From Streptosporangium roseum DSM 43021 (lineage in GTDB: Bacteria > Actinomycetota > Actinomycetes > Streptosporangiales > Streptosporangiaceae), in the NCBI RefSeq assembly GCF_000024865.1, contig NC_013595.1:2232001-2296000 (forward strand): a stretch of DNA of 64,000 nt, in the 5' to 3' direction. The translations under genes were made by a program, and so were the position numbers. Below, piece by piece: positions 1 through 8,464 of this stretch (its first letter is position 1; each line of letters begins with the position of its first letter). Under the pieces are notes generated by a model. The model saw nothing but the letters and a program-made list of their open reading frames with translations. It had not been told where the DNA came from and did not search any database.

Positions 1-211
1 CCGCGGTGGTGACCTCGCGTTCGCCGAGGTCGAAGCCGAGCACGCTCTTGGGCGTGGGCACCTTGCCGTGGTAGACGGGCGTGGTCAGGGTGGCGTCGCA
101 GGTGGTGGCGGGGGATGTGGCCGGGGTGGGCTCCGCCTGAGCGGCCCCGGCGGGAAGGGCGATGGCGACGGCCATGACGGCCGCTGCGATCACCTTGAGG
201 CGGTTCACCAT
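1..211 (-). CDS. Secreted protein, N-terminal part only (possibly M14-type zinc carboxypeptidase)
   Basis: The ATG at 211 opens a frame that runs off the left edge of the window after 70 codons. The start of the protein is a classic Sec signal peptide: basic MVNRLK, a hydrophobic Ala/Val/Ile core, then an AQA cleavage site near residue 26. The mature part begins with a Pro/Thr-rich stretch and then PTPKSVLGFDLGERE. A VLGF-LG block straight after the signal peptide resembles actinobacterial M14 metallocarboxypeptidases, but no catalytic residue is in view, so the family is a guess from memory of similar N-termini. Secretion is well supported; function is not. Confidence 0.55.
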   Translation of the reverse strand, partial: MVNRLKVIAAAVMAVAIALPAGAAQAEPTPATSPATTCDATLTTPVYHGKVPTPKSVLGFDLGEREVTTA

Positions 212-268
212 GCGATCACGCTGTCATCTGGGACGAATGACAACAAGATGTGAAATTTTACACTTGTG

Positions 269-409
269 TTACGGGCGGGGCTTTACAGCTACCATCCAGG
301 GCGGCCGATCGATGCTGGGCGGGGTCCGGCTGTTGCCTTGGCGGTAGGTCGGCTTGTGGCGGACTCGCCGGCGGTAGACGGTGATGAGGCGCGAGCCCTT
401 CTTCGGCAT
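269..409 (-). pseudogene. Remnant of a small conserved hypothetical gene (MPKKGSRLI type)
   Basis: On the minus strand the ATG at 409 reads MPKKGSRLITV, then RRRVRHKPTY, and soon degenerates to a stop at 271-269 (46 codons). The opening resembles small actinomycete hypothetical proteins that start M(P/S)KKGSR-I-VDG-Y-W-VR--PTY. Here the residues between ITV and the VRHKPTY block are shortened, and the part after PTY is unrelated Pro/Arg-rich sequence, as expected of a deleted and truncated copy. The rest of 212-587 holds no convincing gene; other frames here read as low-complexity shadow. The family match is from memory, so this is a tentative call. Confidence 0.35.
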
Positions 410-587
410 CGCCGCAGCCGCCTCCAAGCTCTGCTCTTGTTCCGTCGCTGTTCCGTGGGAGCGCCTGGTCTGGCAGTTTCTTAGGTAGGGAGTTGGCCGG
501 CGAAAACCCTGAGCTTACGGACAGCAAGATCCACCGCTACGTCACGACTTCGCCTCCCTGTTCTGCCGGTCGCGCGAAAGATCGAGG

Positions 588-2414
588 CTAGGAAATGCGC
601 TTCATGTAAGCGGAAATGGCCTCCCAAAGGATATTCCGGTCCGAATGCAGGCTCGCGGTTCTGTCATGCCAGATGCCCGTGTAGCCTCGTTGAACGTCGA
701 ACGCATCTGTCTTCGGCTTGAGACCGATCTCGAGGATCTTGTTGGAGAACGGGCCGAACATCCCGGGCTTTCCAGCCAGATCCGCTTCGTTCCAACGCGG
801 ACCCAGGGTGGGGCCAAGGGCCGCTATCGTCTCCTGTCTGGTGGCGCTCAAGAGCGGTCGGTCGTTTATGACCGACATGTCACTCTTGTAGAGGACGTTG
901 TAAGCCATTTGGACAAACTCGTCGAGACTGGTCTTCGTCCAAACTTTGCCGACTCTCGTACGCCGCGAATCCGATGAACCGAGGCTGCTGTCCTTGCCGT
1001 CGGTCGTGTTCATCGAACGGCCCTTGGCAATTTGGAACTCGCGGCCGAACTGGCCAACCCGTTTCTGTAAGAAGAAGGGATTCTTTCCGTCCTCGGCAAA
1101 TTTTGCGAGCGCGAAGACGGAGACCGCAGGAGCGGTGATCGTGAGAAGCCCCAAGGCCCACTTGACATCATGCCACCGCTTGGCCGGACTCTGCTTCCAG
1201 GCTCTGCCCTTCAGGCTCGCATAGCTTGGGGCAGGCCAGGCCCGGGAGGAGAGTGCCGCGCCGGTGCTGAGAACGGCCATGCCGAATCCCATCTCAGCGG
1301 CGTGCTTCCAATTCCAGCCGGCACCGCTGGCCCATCCCGCGGTCGCCAGCACGGTTGTGCTCACCGCCCCGCCGGCCAGGATCCGGGAGAATGCCCGCTC
1401 CCATGTGGCCGACTCCATGGCCTCGGCCAGGCCGGTGAAGGCGGGTCCGCCTCGGCGCAGGAGCGCGGGCAGCGCGGCGTGCGCACCGGCCATCAACCCG
1501 CCGGCGAGCGCTCCGTGACCCATATTCCGGACCAGCTTCGCCGCATCGATGTCGCCGGTGGTGAACAACTGATTGATCGCGCTCAGTCCACCGGAGAACA
1601 TCGCACCCAGCGCGGCCTGCCGGATGATCAGCAAGATGATCCGCAGTGCCAGGCCCTCCGCCCGGAGAAGCTTTTTCACCACAACGTCGAGGAGCGGGCC
1701 GAGCCGGGGGGCCAGTAGTTTTGCGAGGAGCATCAGTGTCAGCACGAACATCGCGGATGCCACGAATTGCCATCTGGCCTTGACGATCGCGTCATAGGCG
1801 ACCTGGCCGCAGTGGGCGAGATGCTCGCACCGCCGCCGCAGGTCTGCCAGCTGCCCCTTCTCGCCGTGCACCACCCGCGCGGCCCGTCCGAACGCGGCCG
1901 TGGTCGGCCCGAACCCGGCCCCGGTCGCACGCCCCGCCTGCCCGGCGATCTGCTCCTGAACGTCGCCGACCACGCGTCCCAGCGCCGTCGCGGCGTCGCG
2001 CAGCCGCATCACACCGTCGAGATCGGCATCGGGCCACGTGGCGCCGAATCCTACAGATTCGAGGAACCAGATGGCCTGGCTCACGAAGTCAGGTGGTGGC
2101 GTGGTCGTCGGCAGGCCACTCGGGCCCGGCTCAGGCTTGTACTCCTCCGGATCCTTCAGCCATTCCGGGCACGGCTGCGCGTACGGGATCCCGGTGTTCG
2201 CCGCCTCGGCTGTGGCATACCTGTCCCCGGTGACGACCAGCCCGGCCGCCATCCCGCGTAGCAGGTTCACCGCCACGACCAGGTCTTTCAGCAGGTCGTC
2301 ACGTAGCCGGGCGAATCCCGGTATGCCTGCCTCGGGATGGCCCTCGAACAGCGCCCGGCCCAGATCGTCCTGACCGAAGGGTCGCTCATCCATCGCCCGG
2401 CAGAACGCGTCCAC
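588..2414 (-). CDS. ESX/WXG-like membrane protein with C-terminal phosphoglycosyl transferase (bacterial sugar transferase) domain
   Basis: 608 residues from GTG 2414. Residues 1-215 are helical, charged and Ala-rich, like the head of ESX-type effectors. Residues 218-235, 255-285, 300-320, 345-365 and 375-390 are hydrophobic, Gly/Ala-rich segments. Residues 418-440 form a membrane helix followed at once by NPFFLQKRVG, then KGRSM (464-468), TRVGK, KTSLDEF (494-500), a GDMS-like SDMS (511-514), NDRP (517-520) and KPGMFGPF. This is the order of motifs of the bacterial sugar transferase family (GPvffrQ-RVG, K-RSM, TSLDELPQ, GDMS-VGPRP, KPGitGlw). The Asp-Glu pair that is catalytic in PglC/WcaJ-type enzymes is present (498-499). 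Such enzymes move a phospho-sugar from a UDP-sugar to undecaprenyl phosphate. The frame stays open upstream to a TGA at 2531-2529, so the true start may be earlier. No immunity-like gene follows. Domain call strong; effector role inferred. Confidence 0.8.
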   Translation of the reverse strand: MDAFCRAMDERPFGQDDLGRALFEGHPEAGIPGFARLRDDLLKDLVVAVNLLRGMAAGLVVTGDRYATAEAANTGIPYAQPCPEWLKDPEEYKPEPGPSGLPTTTPPPDFVSQAIWFLESVGFGATWPDADLDGVMRLRDAATALGRVVGDVQEQIAGQAGRATGAGFGPTTAAFGRAARVVHGEKGQLADLRRRCEHLAHCGQVAYDAIVKARWQFVASAMFVLTLMLLAKLLAPRLGPLLDVVVKKLLRAEGLALRIILLIIRQAALGAMFSGGLSAINQLFTTGDIDAAKLVRNMGHGALAGGLMAGAHAALPALLRRGGPAFTGLAEAMESATWERAFSRILAGGAVSTTVLATAGWASGAGWNWKHAAEMGFGMAVLSTGAALSSRAWPAPSYASLKGRAWKQSPAKRWHDVKWALGLLTITAPAVSVFALAKFAEDGKNPFFLQKRVGQFGREFQIAKGRSMNTTDGKDSSLGSSDSRRTRVGKVWTKTSLDEFVQMAYNVLYKSDMSVINDRPLLSATRQETIAALGPTLGPRWNEADLAGKPGMFGPFSNKILEIGLKPKTDAFDVQRGYTGIWHDRTASLHSDRNILWEAISAYMKRIS

Positions 2415-2735
2415 GCCCCGGGCCAGATCGTCAGAGGCCTCTCGGACGCCTTTCCCCGCGCTGACCCAGATCTCCGGGTTGAATTGCAGGGCCCCTGCGG
2501 GGGATAGGTCGTTGGTGGCGATGTCTCCTCAACCCCATGATTCACAGCGAACGCTCGCGCAACTCTAACGGATCAGCTATTCCGGCGGAATCTGTGGCCG
2601 CTCATCACTGATGGTTTCAGAATGAGGTCCGGAGTCGGTCAGATCGTCGGAAACGAGGTCGGGGCAGGACACGCGACCGATCTGTCTCACCCGTGCCGGC
2701 CGTCACCAGCCGACACGCCGCTCATTTGAAACGAG

Positions 2736-3518
2736 CTATAAGGGCTGGCTGTGGGCGGAAATGCCGCCGTCCACCGGGATGATCGCCCCGGTGAGGTAGG
2801 CGCCCGCCCGCGACGACAGGAAGATCGCGGTTCCCGCCATGTCCTCGGGGGCGCCGATCCGGCCCAGCGGCACGTGGGACTCGATCGCCGAGCGGGTGGC
2901 CGGGTCGTCGAGCGCGAAGGCCATCATCTTCGACTCGAACGGGCCCGGCGCGATGGCGTTGACCGTGATCGACTCCCGGGCCAGCCGCTGGGACAGGTGG
3001 CGGGTGAGCATGTGCACGGCGGCCTTGGCCGCCGAGTAGGCGTAGTTCTCCATGGAGGGCACCCGGATCCCGTCGATCGACCCGATGTTGATCACCCTGG
3101 CCGGGTCGCCGGGGCTCGCGGCGGCACGCAGCAGCGGCAGGAATTGCTGGGTCAGGTGGAACACGCCCTTGACGTTGATCCCCCAGAGCTTGTCGAAGGC
3201 GTGCCCGGGATACTCCTCCAGCGGGGCACCCCAGGTCGCTCCGGCATTGTTGACCAGCACGTCCAGCCGTGACTCCCGCGCGGTGACGGCGTCGACGAGC
3301 GCGGAGACGCCCTCCTCGGTCGACAGGTCGGCCGGTACGGCCACGCATCCCAGCTCGGCCGCGGTCTTGCCGACCTCGGCGGCCTTGCGCGAGGAGATGT
3401 AGACCGTCGCCCCGGCCGCCACGAACCCGGCCGCGATCATCCGGCCGATCCCGCGCGATCCGCCGGTGACGACGACGATCTTTCCTTCCACCGAGAACAG
3501 AGTCATGTTCTGCAGCAT
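2736..3518 (-). CDS. Short-chain dehydrogenase/reductase (RhlG/FabG-like)
   Basis: 260 residues, the usual length of a classical SDR. Visible are the cofactor loop TGGSRGIG near residue 18, NNAG near 91, and the catalytic Ser-Tyr-Lys in IGSIDG and YAYSAAKAAV. The C-terminus carries the PGPFESKM and IIPVDGG segments. The SIDG-VPSMENYAYS-AKA stretch resembles RhlG-type 3-oxoacyl reductases, but the substrate cannot be read from sequence. It likely oxidises or reduces a secondary alcohol/ketone with NAD(P)H in the cytoplasm. No clear ribosome binding site separates the ATG at 3518 from the in-frame ATG at 3503. It is transcribed away from the ABC operon across a 162-bp gap. Confidence 0.85.
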   Translation of the reverse strand: MLQNMTLFSVEGKIVVVTGGSRGIGRMIAAGFVAAGATVYISSRKAAEVGKTAAELGCVAVPADLSTEEGVSALVDAVTARESRLDVLVNNAGATWGAPLEEYPGHAFDKLWGINVKGVFHLTQQFLPLLRAAASPGDPARVINIGSIDGIRVPSMENYAYSAAKAAVHMLTRHLSQRLARESITVNAIAPGPFESKMMAFALDDPATRSAIESHVPLGRIGAPEDMAGTAIFLSSRAGAYLTGAIIPVDGGISAHSQPL

Positions 3519-3680
3519 GCCGTACCACCGACGGCCCGTCCATACCGAGCGGTTGGTTGAAAAATAATGTCATACAAAGAAACAAGAATGAAACAATCTT
3601 CCATCAGTCGTTGACATGCGGCGTCACCATGGTGTGCCTTCGTCTACAACGGTTCACCGGCTCGGAGATGGGGCACCACC

Positions 3681-5498
3681 ATGACGAGAATGGGCGCGCG
3701 GCTGGCTGCGCTTGGACTGACGCTGCTGCTGGCGATACTCCCGGAGACGCAGGCACTGGCCAGACAGGCGCCCGAACCGGGGAAGAAGACCGTGCGGCTG
3801 GGCGTGACCCAGGCCGTCGACTCGATGAACCCGTTCCTGGCGGTCCGGATAGTCTCCTCGTCGATCCACCGCTGGACGTACGGGTCCCTCACCGTCCCCG
3901 ACCCCAAGACCCTGCAGCCCAGCCCCGACCTCGCCGAGTCATGGGAGACGTCGGACGACAAGCTGACCTGGACCTTCAAGATCCGCGCCGGCGCCAAGTG
4001 GTCGGACGGCAAGCCCGTCACCGCCCAGGACGCGGCGTGGACCTTCAACACGGTCATGACCGTCGACGCGGCCAAGCAGGCCAACGGCCCGGCGGTGGAG
4101 AACTTCGAGAGCGTCACGGCGACCGACGACCGGACCCTGGTCATCAAGACCAGGAAGCCGCAGGCCTCGATGCTGGAGAACCCCATCCCGATCGTGCCCA
4201 AGCACGTCTGGGAGGCCGTCGGCGACATCGGCAAGTTCGAGAACGACACGTATCCGGCCGTCGGCAGCGGCCCGTACATCGCGGTCGAACACAAGAAGGA
4301 CGCCTACGTCAAGCTGAAGGCCAACCCCGGCTACTGGCGCGGCGCCCCCAAGATCGACGAGCTGCACGTCATCTTCTACGAGAACCCCGAGGCCGCCAAC
4401 GCGGGCCTGAAGAAGGGCGACATCGACCTGATCGGCCGCCTGGCCGCTCCCCAGTTCGAGGCTCTGGCGGGCGACCCGAACATCGTGCAGTGGAACACCC
4501 AGGGGCGCAGGGCCGCCTACCTGCAGCTCAACCACGGCGCGCAGACGATCGACAACAAGCCGGTCGGCGACGGGCACCCCGCGCTGAAGGACCCGAAGGT
4601 GCGCCGGGCCATCCACTACGCGATCGACAAGAAGGCCCTGGCCGACCAGGTGGTGAACGGTCTCGCCGTGCCGGCTGACGGGTCGATCGTCCCGCCGATG
4701 TACCAGGAGTTCTTCTGGAAGGCCGAGGGCGACGACCTCGTCACCCACGACGTCGCCAAGGCCAACGAGATCCTCGACGACGCCGGCTACAAGAAGGGCG
4801 CCGACGGCATCAGGACGATGCCCGACGGCGAGCGCAAGCTGGAGATGCGCTTCAGCATCCACACGGACACGCCCGTCGAGGACAAGCTCGGGCAGTTCCT
4901 GACCGGCTGGTTCAAGGAGATCGGCATCGCGCTCTCGACCAGGAAGCTCGACGCCAACAAGTTCACCGAGGAGACCGGCTTCACCGGCCTGTTCGACATC
5001 GCGATCAGCGGCTGGTCGGTCAACCCCGACCCCGAGGAGGTCCTGGCCACCCACCTGTGCAGCCGCAGGCCCACGCCGAGCGGCGAGGGCGGCGGCACCG
5101 AGTCGTTCTACTGCGACCCGGCGTACGAGAAGCTCTACCAGGAGCAGCTGAGCGAGCTCGACCGGCCCAAGCGCGCCGAGATCATCAAGCAAATGCAGAA
5201 GCGCCTCTACACCGACGCCCCGGTCATCGCCCTCTACTACCCGAACAACCTTGAGGGCTACCGCAAGGACCGCATCACCAGCATCACCCCGATCCCCGAG
5301 GACAAGGGCATCCTGTACGGCGGGAGCGGCTACTGGCCCTTCTACTCCCTGGACGCGGTGGCGGCCCCGGCCGGCTCGGCCGGCGGAGGCTCCGGCACCG
5401 GCCTCGCGGTGGGCGTCGCCGCGGCCGTGGTGATCGTCGGCGCGGGCGGGTTCCTCCTGGCCAGGCGGCGTCGCTCCGTGGCGGACGAGCGCGAGTGA
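3681..5498 (+). CDS. ABC peptide-type substrate-binding protein (family 5) with C-terminal membrane anchor
   Basis: 605 residues. An N-terminal signal peptide (residues 1 to about 27, ending ALA) leads to a family-5 solute-binding body of the DppA/OppA type: VRLGVTQAVDSMNPF, LAESWETSDDKLTWTFKIR, and a later RAIHYAIDKKALADQV block. It should capture oligopeptides or a similar ligand outside the membrane for the permeases and ATPases encoded just downstream. Unlike most Gram-positive binding proteins there is no lipobox cysteine. Instead a Gly/Ser-rich linker, a hydrophobic helix at about 572-591 and a final RRRR cluster form a C-terminal anchor of the sortase-substrate shape but without LPXTG. 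First gene of a five-gene operon; a TTGACA lies at 3611-3616 but no good -10 follows it. Confidence 0.93.
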   Translation: MTRMGARLAALGLTLLLAILPETQALARQAPEPGKKTVRLGVTQAVDSMNPFLAVRIVSSSIHRWTYGSLTVPDPKTLQPSPDLAESWETSDDKLTWTFKIRAGAKWSDGKPVTAQDAAWTFNTVMTVDAAKQANGPAVENFESVTATDDRTLVIKTRKPQASMLENPIPIVPKHVWEAVGDIGKFENDTYPAVGSGPYIAVEHKKDAYVKLKANPGYWRGAPKIDELHVIFYENPEAANAGLKKGDIDLIGRLAAPQFEALAGDPNIVQWNTQGRRAAYLQLNHGAQTIDNKPVGDGHPALKDPKVRRAIHYAIDKKALADQVVNGLAVPADGSIVPPMYQEFFWKAEGDDLVTHDVAKANEILDDAGYKKGADGIRTMPDGERKLEMRFSIHTDTPVEDKLGQFLTGWFKEIGIALSTRKLDANKFTEETGFTGLFDIAISGWSVNPDPEEVLATHLCSRRPTPSGEGGGTESFYCDPAYEKLYQEQLSELDRPKRAEIIKQMQKRLYTDAPVIALYYPNNLEGYRKDRITSITPIPEDKGILYGGSGYWPFYSLDAVAAPAGSAGGGSGTGLAVGVAAAVVIVGAGGFLLARRRRSVADERE

Positions 5499-5505
5499 CG
5501 TCTCG

Positions 5506-6570
5506 ATGACAGTCCCTCCCGACACCCTCTCCGACCCCGAGCCCGCCGCCTTCCCGGCGGCGGGCCCCGGGAAGGAGCGCGGCGCCCACCGGCCGGTGCT
5601 GCGCTACGCGCTGGCGAAGATCGGCGGGGCCGCGCTCAGCATCGGCATGGTCATCGTCGCGACGTTCTTCCTGTTCCGGCTGATCCCGGGTGATCCCGCG
5701 ATCGCCTACACGCGCGACGTGCCGCTCAGCCCCGAACAGCTCGACCTGCTCCGCCGCCAGATGGGGCTCGACAAGCCCCTGACGCAGCAGTTCCTCGACT
5801 TCGTGACGCGGACCCTCCGGCTGGACCTCGGCACCTCCTACGAGTACAAGCGCCCGGTCGCCGAGCTCATCGCCGACCGGGTGGGCCCCACCCTGGTGCT
5901 CGTGGGCACCGGGCTGGTCATCGCGGTCAGCCTGGGCCTGTGGCAGGGCACGAGGGCGGCGTGGAACCACGGGGGCCGGTTCGACCGCTTCTCCACCGGC
6001 CTGTCGCTCGTCCTGTGGTCGGTGCCGACGTTCTGGCTGGGGCTGCTGCTCCTGATGGTCTTCGCCGCGGGGGTGGGGCCGATACCGGGGATCTTCCCCA
6101 CCCGGGGCATGGAGGACGTCGACGCGCCCGGCGGGCCGCTGTACCTCCTCCACGTCGCCCATCACCTGGTGCTGCCGTGCCTCACCCTGGTCGCCGTGGT
6201 CTACGCGCAGTACCTGCTGGTCATGCGCTCCTCGCTGCTCGACGAGATCGGCCAGGACTACGTGACCACCGCCAGGGCGAAGGGACTGCGCGACGACGAG
6301 GTACGGCGGCGCCACGCCGTGCCCAACGCGCTCCTGCCGACCGTCACGCTGGTCTTCATCCACATCGGGTTCGTGGTGGGAGGAGCGGTGTCGGTGGAGA
6401 CCGTCTACTCCTGGCCGGGCCTCGGCCTGCTGTTCTACGAGGCGATCAAGGGCCCCGACTTCGCGGTCATGCAGGGGACGTTCATGGTGGTGTGCACCGC
6501 GGTGATCGTCATGAACACGCTGGCCGACGTGGCCTACCACGTCCTGGATCCGAGGGTGAGGTCGGCGTGA
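5506..6570 (+). CDS. ABC transporter permease, DppB/OppB type
   Basis: 354 residues. About 35 variable, Pro-rich residues precede the usual DppB start (ALAKIGGAALSIGMVI first helix). The extracytoplasmic segment with RLIPGDPA and LGLDKP-like MGLDKPLTQQF is the family hallmark, and the cytoplasmic EAA loop is visible in the DYVTTARAKGL block near residue 250, followed by VPNALLPTVT. It forms half of the membrane channel of the importer with the next gene. The stop overlaps the next start (GTGA, 6567-6570), so the two permeases are translationally coupled. Confidence 0.94.
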   Translation: MTVPPDTLSDPEPAAFPAAGPGKERGAHRPVLRYALAKIGGAALSIGMVIVATFFLFRLIPGDPAIAYTRDVPLSPEQLDLLRRQMGLDKPLTQQFLDFVTRTLRLDLGTSYEYKRPVAELIADRVGPTLVLVGTGLVIAVSLGLWQGTRAAWNHGGRFDRFSTGLSLVLWSVPTFWLGLLLLMVFAAGVGPIPGIFPTRGMEDVDAPGGPLYLLHVAHHLVLPCLTLVAVVYAQYLLVMRSSLLDEIGQDYVTTARAKGLRDDEVRRRHAVPNALLPTVTLVFIHIGFVVGGAVSVETVYSWPGLGLLFYEAIKGPDFAVMQGTFMVVCTAVIVMNTLADVAYHVLDPRVRSA

Positions 6571-7448
6571 GCATCACCCGGACCCGCCGCAAGGCGGCGT
6601 TCTCGCGCTTCTGGCGGGAGTACCGCAGGCAGCGGGCCGGACTGTACGGCGCGGCGATTCTCGTCGCGGCCGTCGTCCTGGCCCTCCTCACCCCGCTGAT
6701 CACCGACCCGGCCGGCATGGACGTCACCAAGGCGACGGGCGCCAAGATGTCCGCCCCGAGCCTGGACTTCCCGATGGGCACCGACGAGTCGGGCCGCTCC
6801 ATCCTGCTGATGGTCCTGTGGGGCTCGCGCGTCTCGCTGCTGATCGGCTTCATGTCGGCCCTGCTCAGCATGACCATCGGCACGGTGATGGGCATCGCGG
6901 CGGGGCACTTCCGCGGCTGGGTGTCGGCCGTGCTCATGCGGATCACCGACTGGTTCCTGGTCCTGCCGTCGCTCGTGCTGGCCCTGGTGCTCGCGGCCAT
7001 CCTCGGCGGCGGCACCTCCACGATCATCCTGGCGATCGGGGTGACCTCCTGGGCGTCCACGGCGAGGCTGATCAGGGCGCAGACCCTGTCCGTCGAGGCC
7101 AGGCCGTACATCGAACGCTCCAGAGCCCTCGGCGCGGGGCACTGGCACATCATGACCAGGCACGTGCTCCCGAACGTCGCCCCGCTGGTGCTGGCCAACA
7201 CGACCCTGCAGGTGGCCAGCGCCATCGTCGCCGAGTCGACCCTGGCCTTTCTCGGCGCCGACTCGGGCGACGTCTCGTGGGGCGGCCTGCTGCGCGGCTC
7301 CTACGACTGGGGCGCCGCCACCTCCGGCGCGTGGTGGTACGTCCTCGCGCCCGGCCTCTGCATCGTCGCGGTCGTCATGGCGTTCACGCTGTGCGGCCGG
7401 GCGCTGGAGGCCGTACTCAACCCACGCCTGCGGGGGGTCTCCCGATGA
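6567..7448 (+). CDS. ABC transporter permease, DppC/OppC type
   Basis: 293 residues from the GTG at 6567, chosen because it overlaps the upstream stop by four bases and gives the normal DppC length; the frame is open far upstream but that part is antisense-like noise. An N-terminal cytoplasmic FWREYRRQRAGLYG leads into the first helix. FPMGTDESGRSILLMVLWGSRVSL is the DppC signature, and the EAA loop is at about YIERSRALGAGHWHIMTRHVLPN. It pairs with the DppB-type subunit. The stop overlaps the next gene's ATG. Confidence 0.94.
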   Translation: MSITRTRRKAAFSRFWREYRRQRAGLYGAAILVAAVVLALLTPLITDPAGMDVTKATGAKMSAPSLDFPMGTDESGRSILLMVLWGSRVSLLIGFMSALLSMTIGTVMGIAAGHFRGWVSAVLMRITDWFLVLPSLVLALVLAAILGGGTSTIILAIGVTSWASTARLIRAQTLSVEARPYIERSRALGAGHWHIMTRHVLPNVAPLVLANTTLQVASAIVAESTLAFLGADSGDVSWGGLLRGSYDWGAATSGAWWYVLAPGLCIVAVVMAFTLCGRALEAVLNPRLRGVSR

Positions 7449-8464
7449 GCCTGCTGGAGCTGCGCGACGTCGCGGTGACCTACCGGGTCGCCTCGGGCGA
7501 GGTGCCCGCCGTGCGCGGGGTCTCGCTGGAGCTGGCGGCGGGCCGGGCACTCGGCGTGGCGGGGGAGTCGGGGTCGGGCAAGTCGACGCTGGCCATGGCC
7601 CTGCTGCGGCTGCTCCCCAAGGACGCGCGGGTGACCGGCGAGATCCTGCTGGACGGCGAGGACGTCCTCACCATGAAGTGGGGGCGGCTCCGCGCGGTGC
7701 GGTGGGCGTCGGCCTCGGTGGTCTTCCAGGGAGCGCAGCACGCCCTGAACCCGGTCCGGCGGATCGAGGACCAGATCGCCGAGCCGCTGCTGGTCCACGG
7801 GCTGGCGACCCCGGCCGCGGCGCGGAGGAAGGTGGCGGAGCTGCTGGAGCAGGTCGGCCTGCCCGCCTGGCGGGCCCGCAGCCACCCGCACGAGCTGTCC
7901 GGCGGGCAGCGCCAGCGGGTGATGATCGCCATGGCGCTGGCCTGCTCGCCGCGCCTGATCATCGCCGACGAGCCGACGACCGCCCTGGACGTGATGATCC
8001 AGGCGCAGGTGCTCGCGCTGATCCGCTCGCTCATCGCCGAGCACGGCATCAGCCTGATCATGATCTCTCATGACCTGTCGGTCCTGGCCTCCATGTGCGA
8101 CCGGCTGGCGGTCATGTACGCCGGACGGGTGGTCGAGTCGGGCCCCGCGCACGAGGTCTTCCGGGGGCCCCGGCACCCCTACAGCCGTGCGCTGGCCGAG
8201 GCCTTCCCCACGGTCGGGGACCCCGCCTCCCGGCTGGCGCCGAAGGGGCTGGGCGGCGATCCGCCCGACCCGATGCGCCTGCCGGGAGGCTGCTCCTTCC
8301 ACCCCCGGTGCCCGGTGTCGCTGCCCTCGTGTGCCTCACGCGAGGTCGAGCTGTGGCCCGCGGGCGAGAGCCGTACCGCCGCCTGCGTGCACGTCCTGTC
8401 GGCGGACGAGAAGACCGAAAGCACCGGCATCTCGGTCATGCGACCGGCGAAGGAGGACGCATGA
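7445..8464 (+). CDS. ABC transporter ATP-binding protein, DppD/OppD type
   Basis: 339 residues. Walker A is GESGSGKST (about 39-47), the Q-loop is in VVFQGAQHALNP, the ABC signature is LSGGQRQRV, Walker B is LIIADEPTTALD and the switch His is in ISHD. The C-terminal extension with CSFHPRCPVSLPSC is the Cys-rich tail typical of peptide importer ATPases (oligopeptide/dipeptide C-terminal region). It powers the importer with its partner. Both ends overlap neighbouring genes by four bases. Confidence 0.95.
   Translation: MSLLELRDVAVTYRVASGEVPAVRGVSLELAAGRALGVAGESGSGKSTLAMALLRLLPKDARVTGEILLDGEDVLTMKWGRLRAVRWASASVVFQGAQHALNPVRRIEDQIAEPLLVHGLATPAAARRKVAELLEQVGLPAWRARSHPHELSGGQRQRVMIAMALACSPRLIIADEPTTALDVMIQAQVLALIRSLIAEHGISLIMISHDLSVLASMCDRLAVMYAGRVVESGPAHEVFRGPRHPYSRALAEAFPTVGDPASRLAPKGLGGDPPDPMRLPGGCSFHPRCPVSLPSCASREVELWPAGESRTAACVHVLSADEKTESTGISVMRPAKEDA

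Noticed and set aside
3540..3565. Half-palindrome CCGAGC-N4-GGTTGA upstream of the first SDR gene, compared with the CCAAGC operator
   Set aside because: Only one arm resembles the operator and with a mismatch; not counted as a fifth copy.
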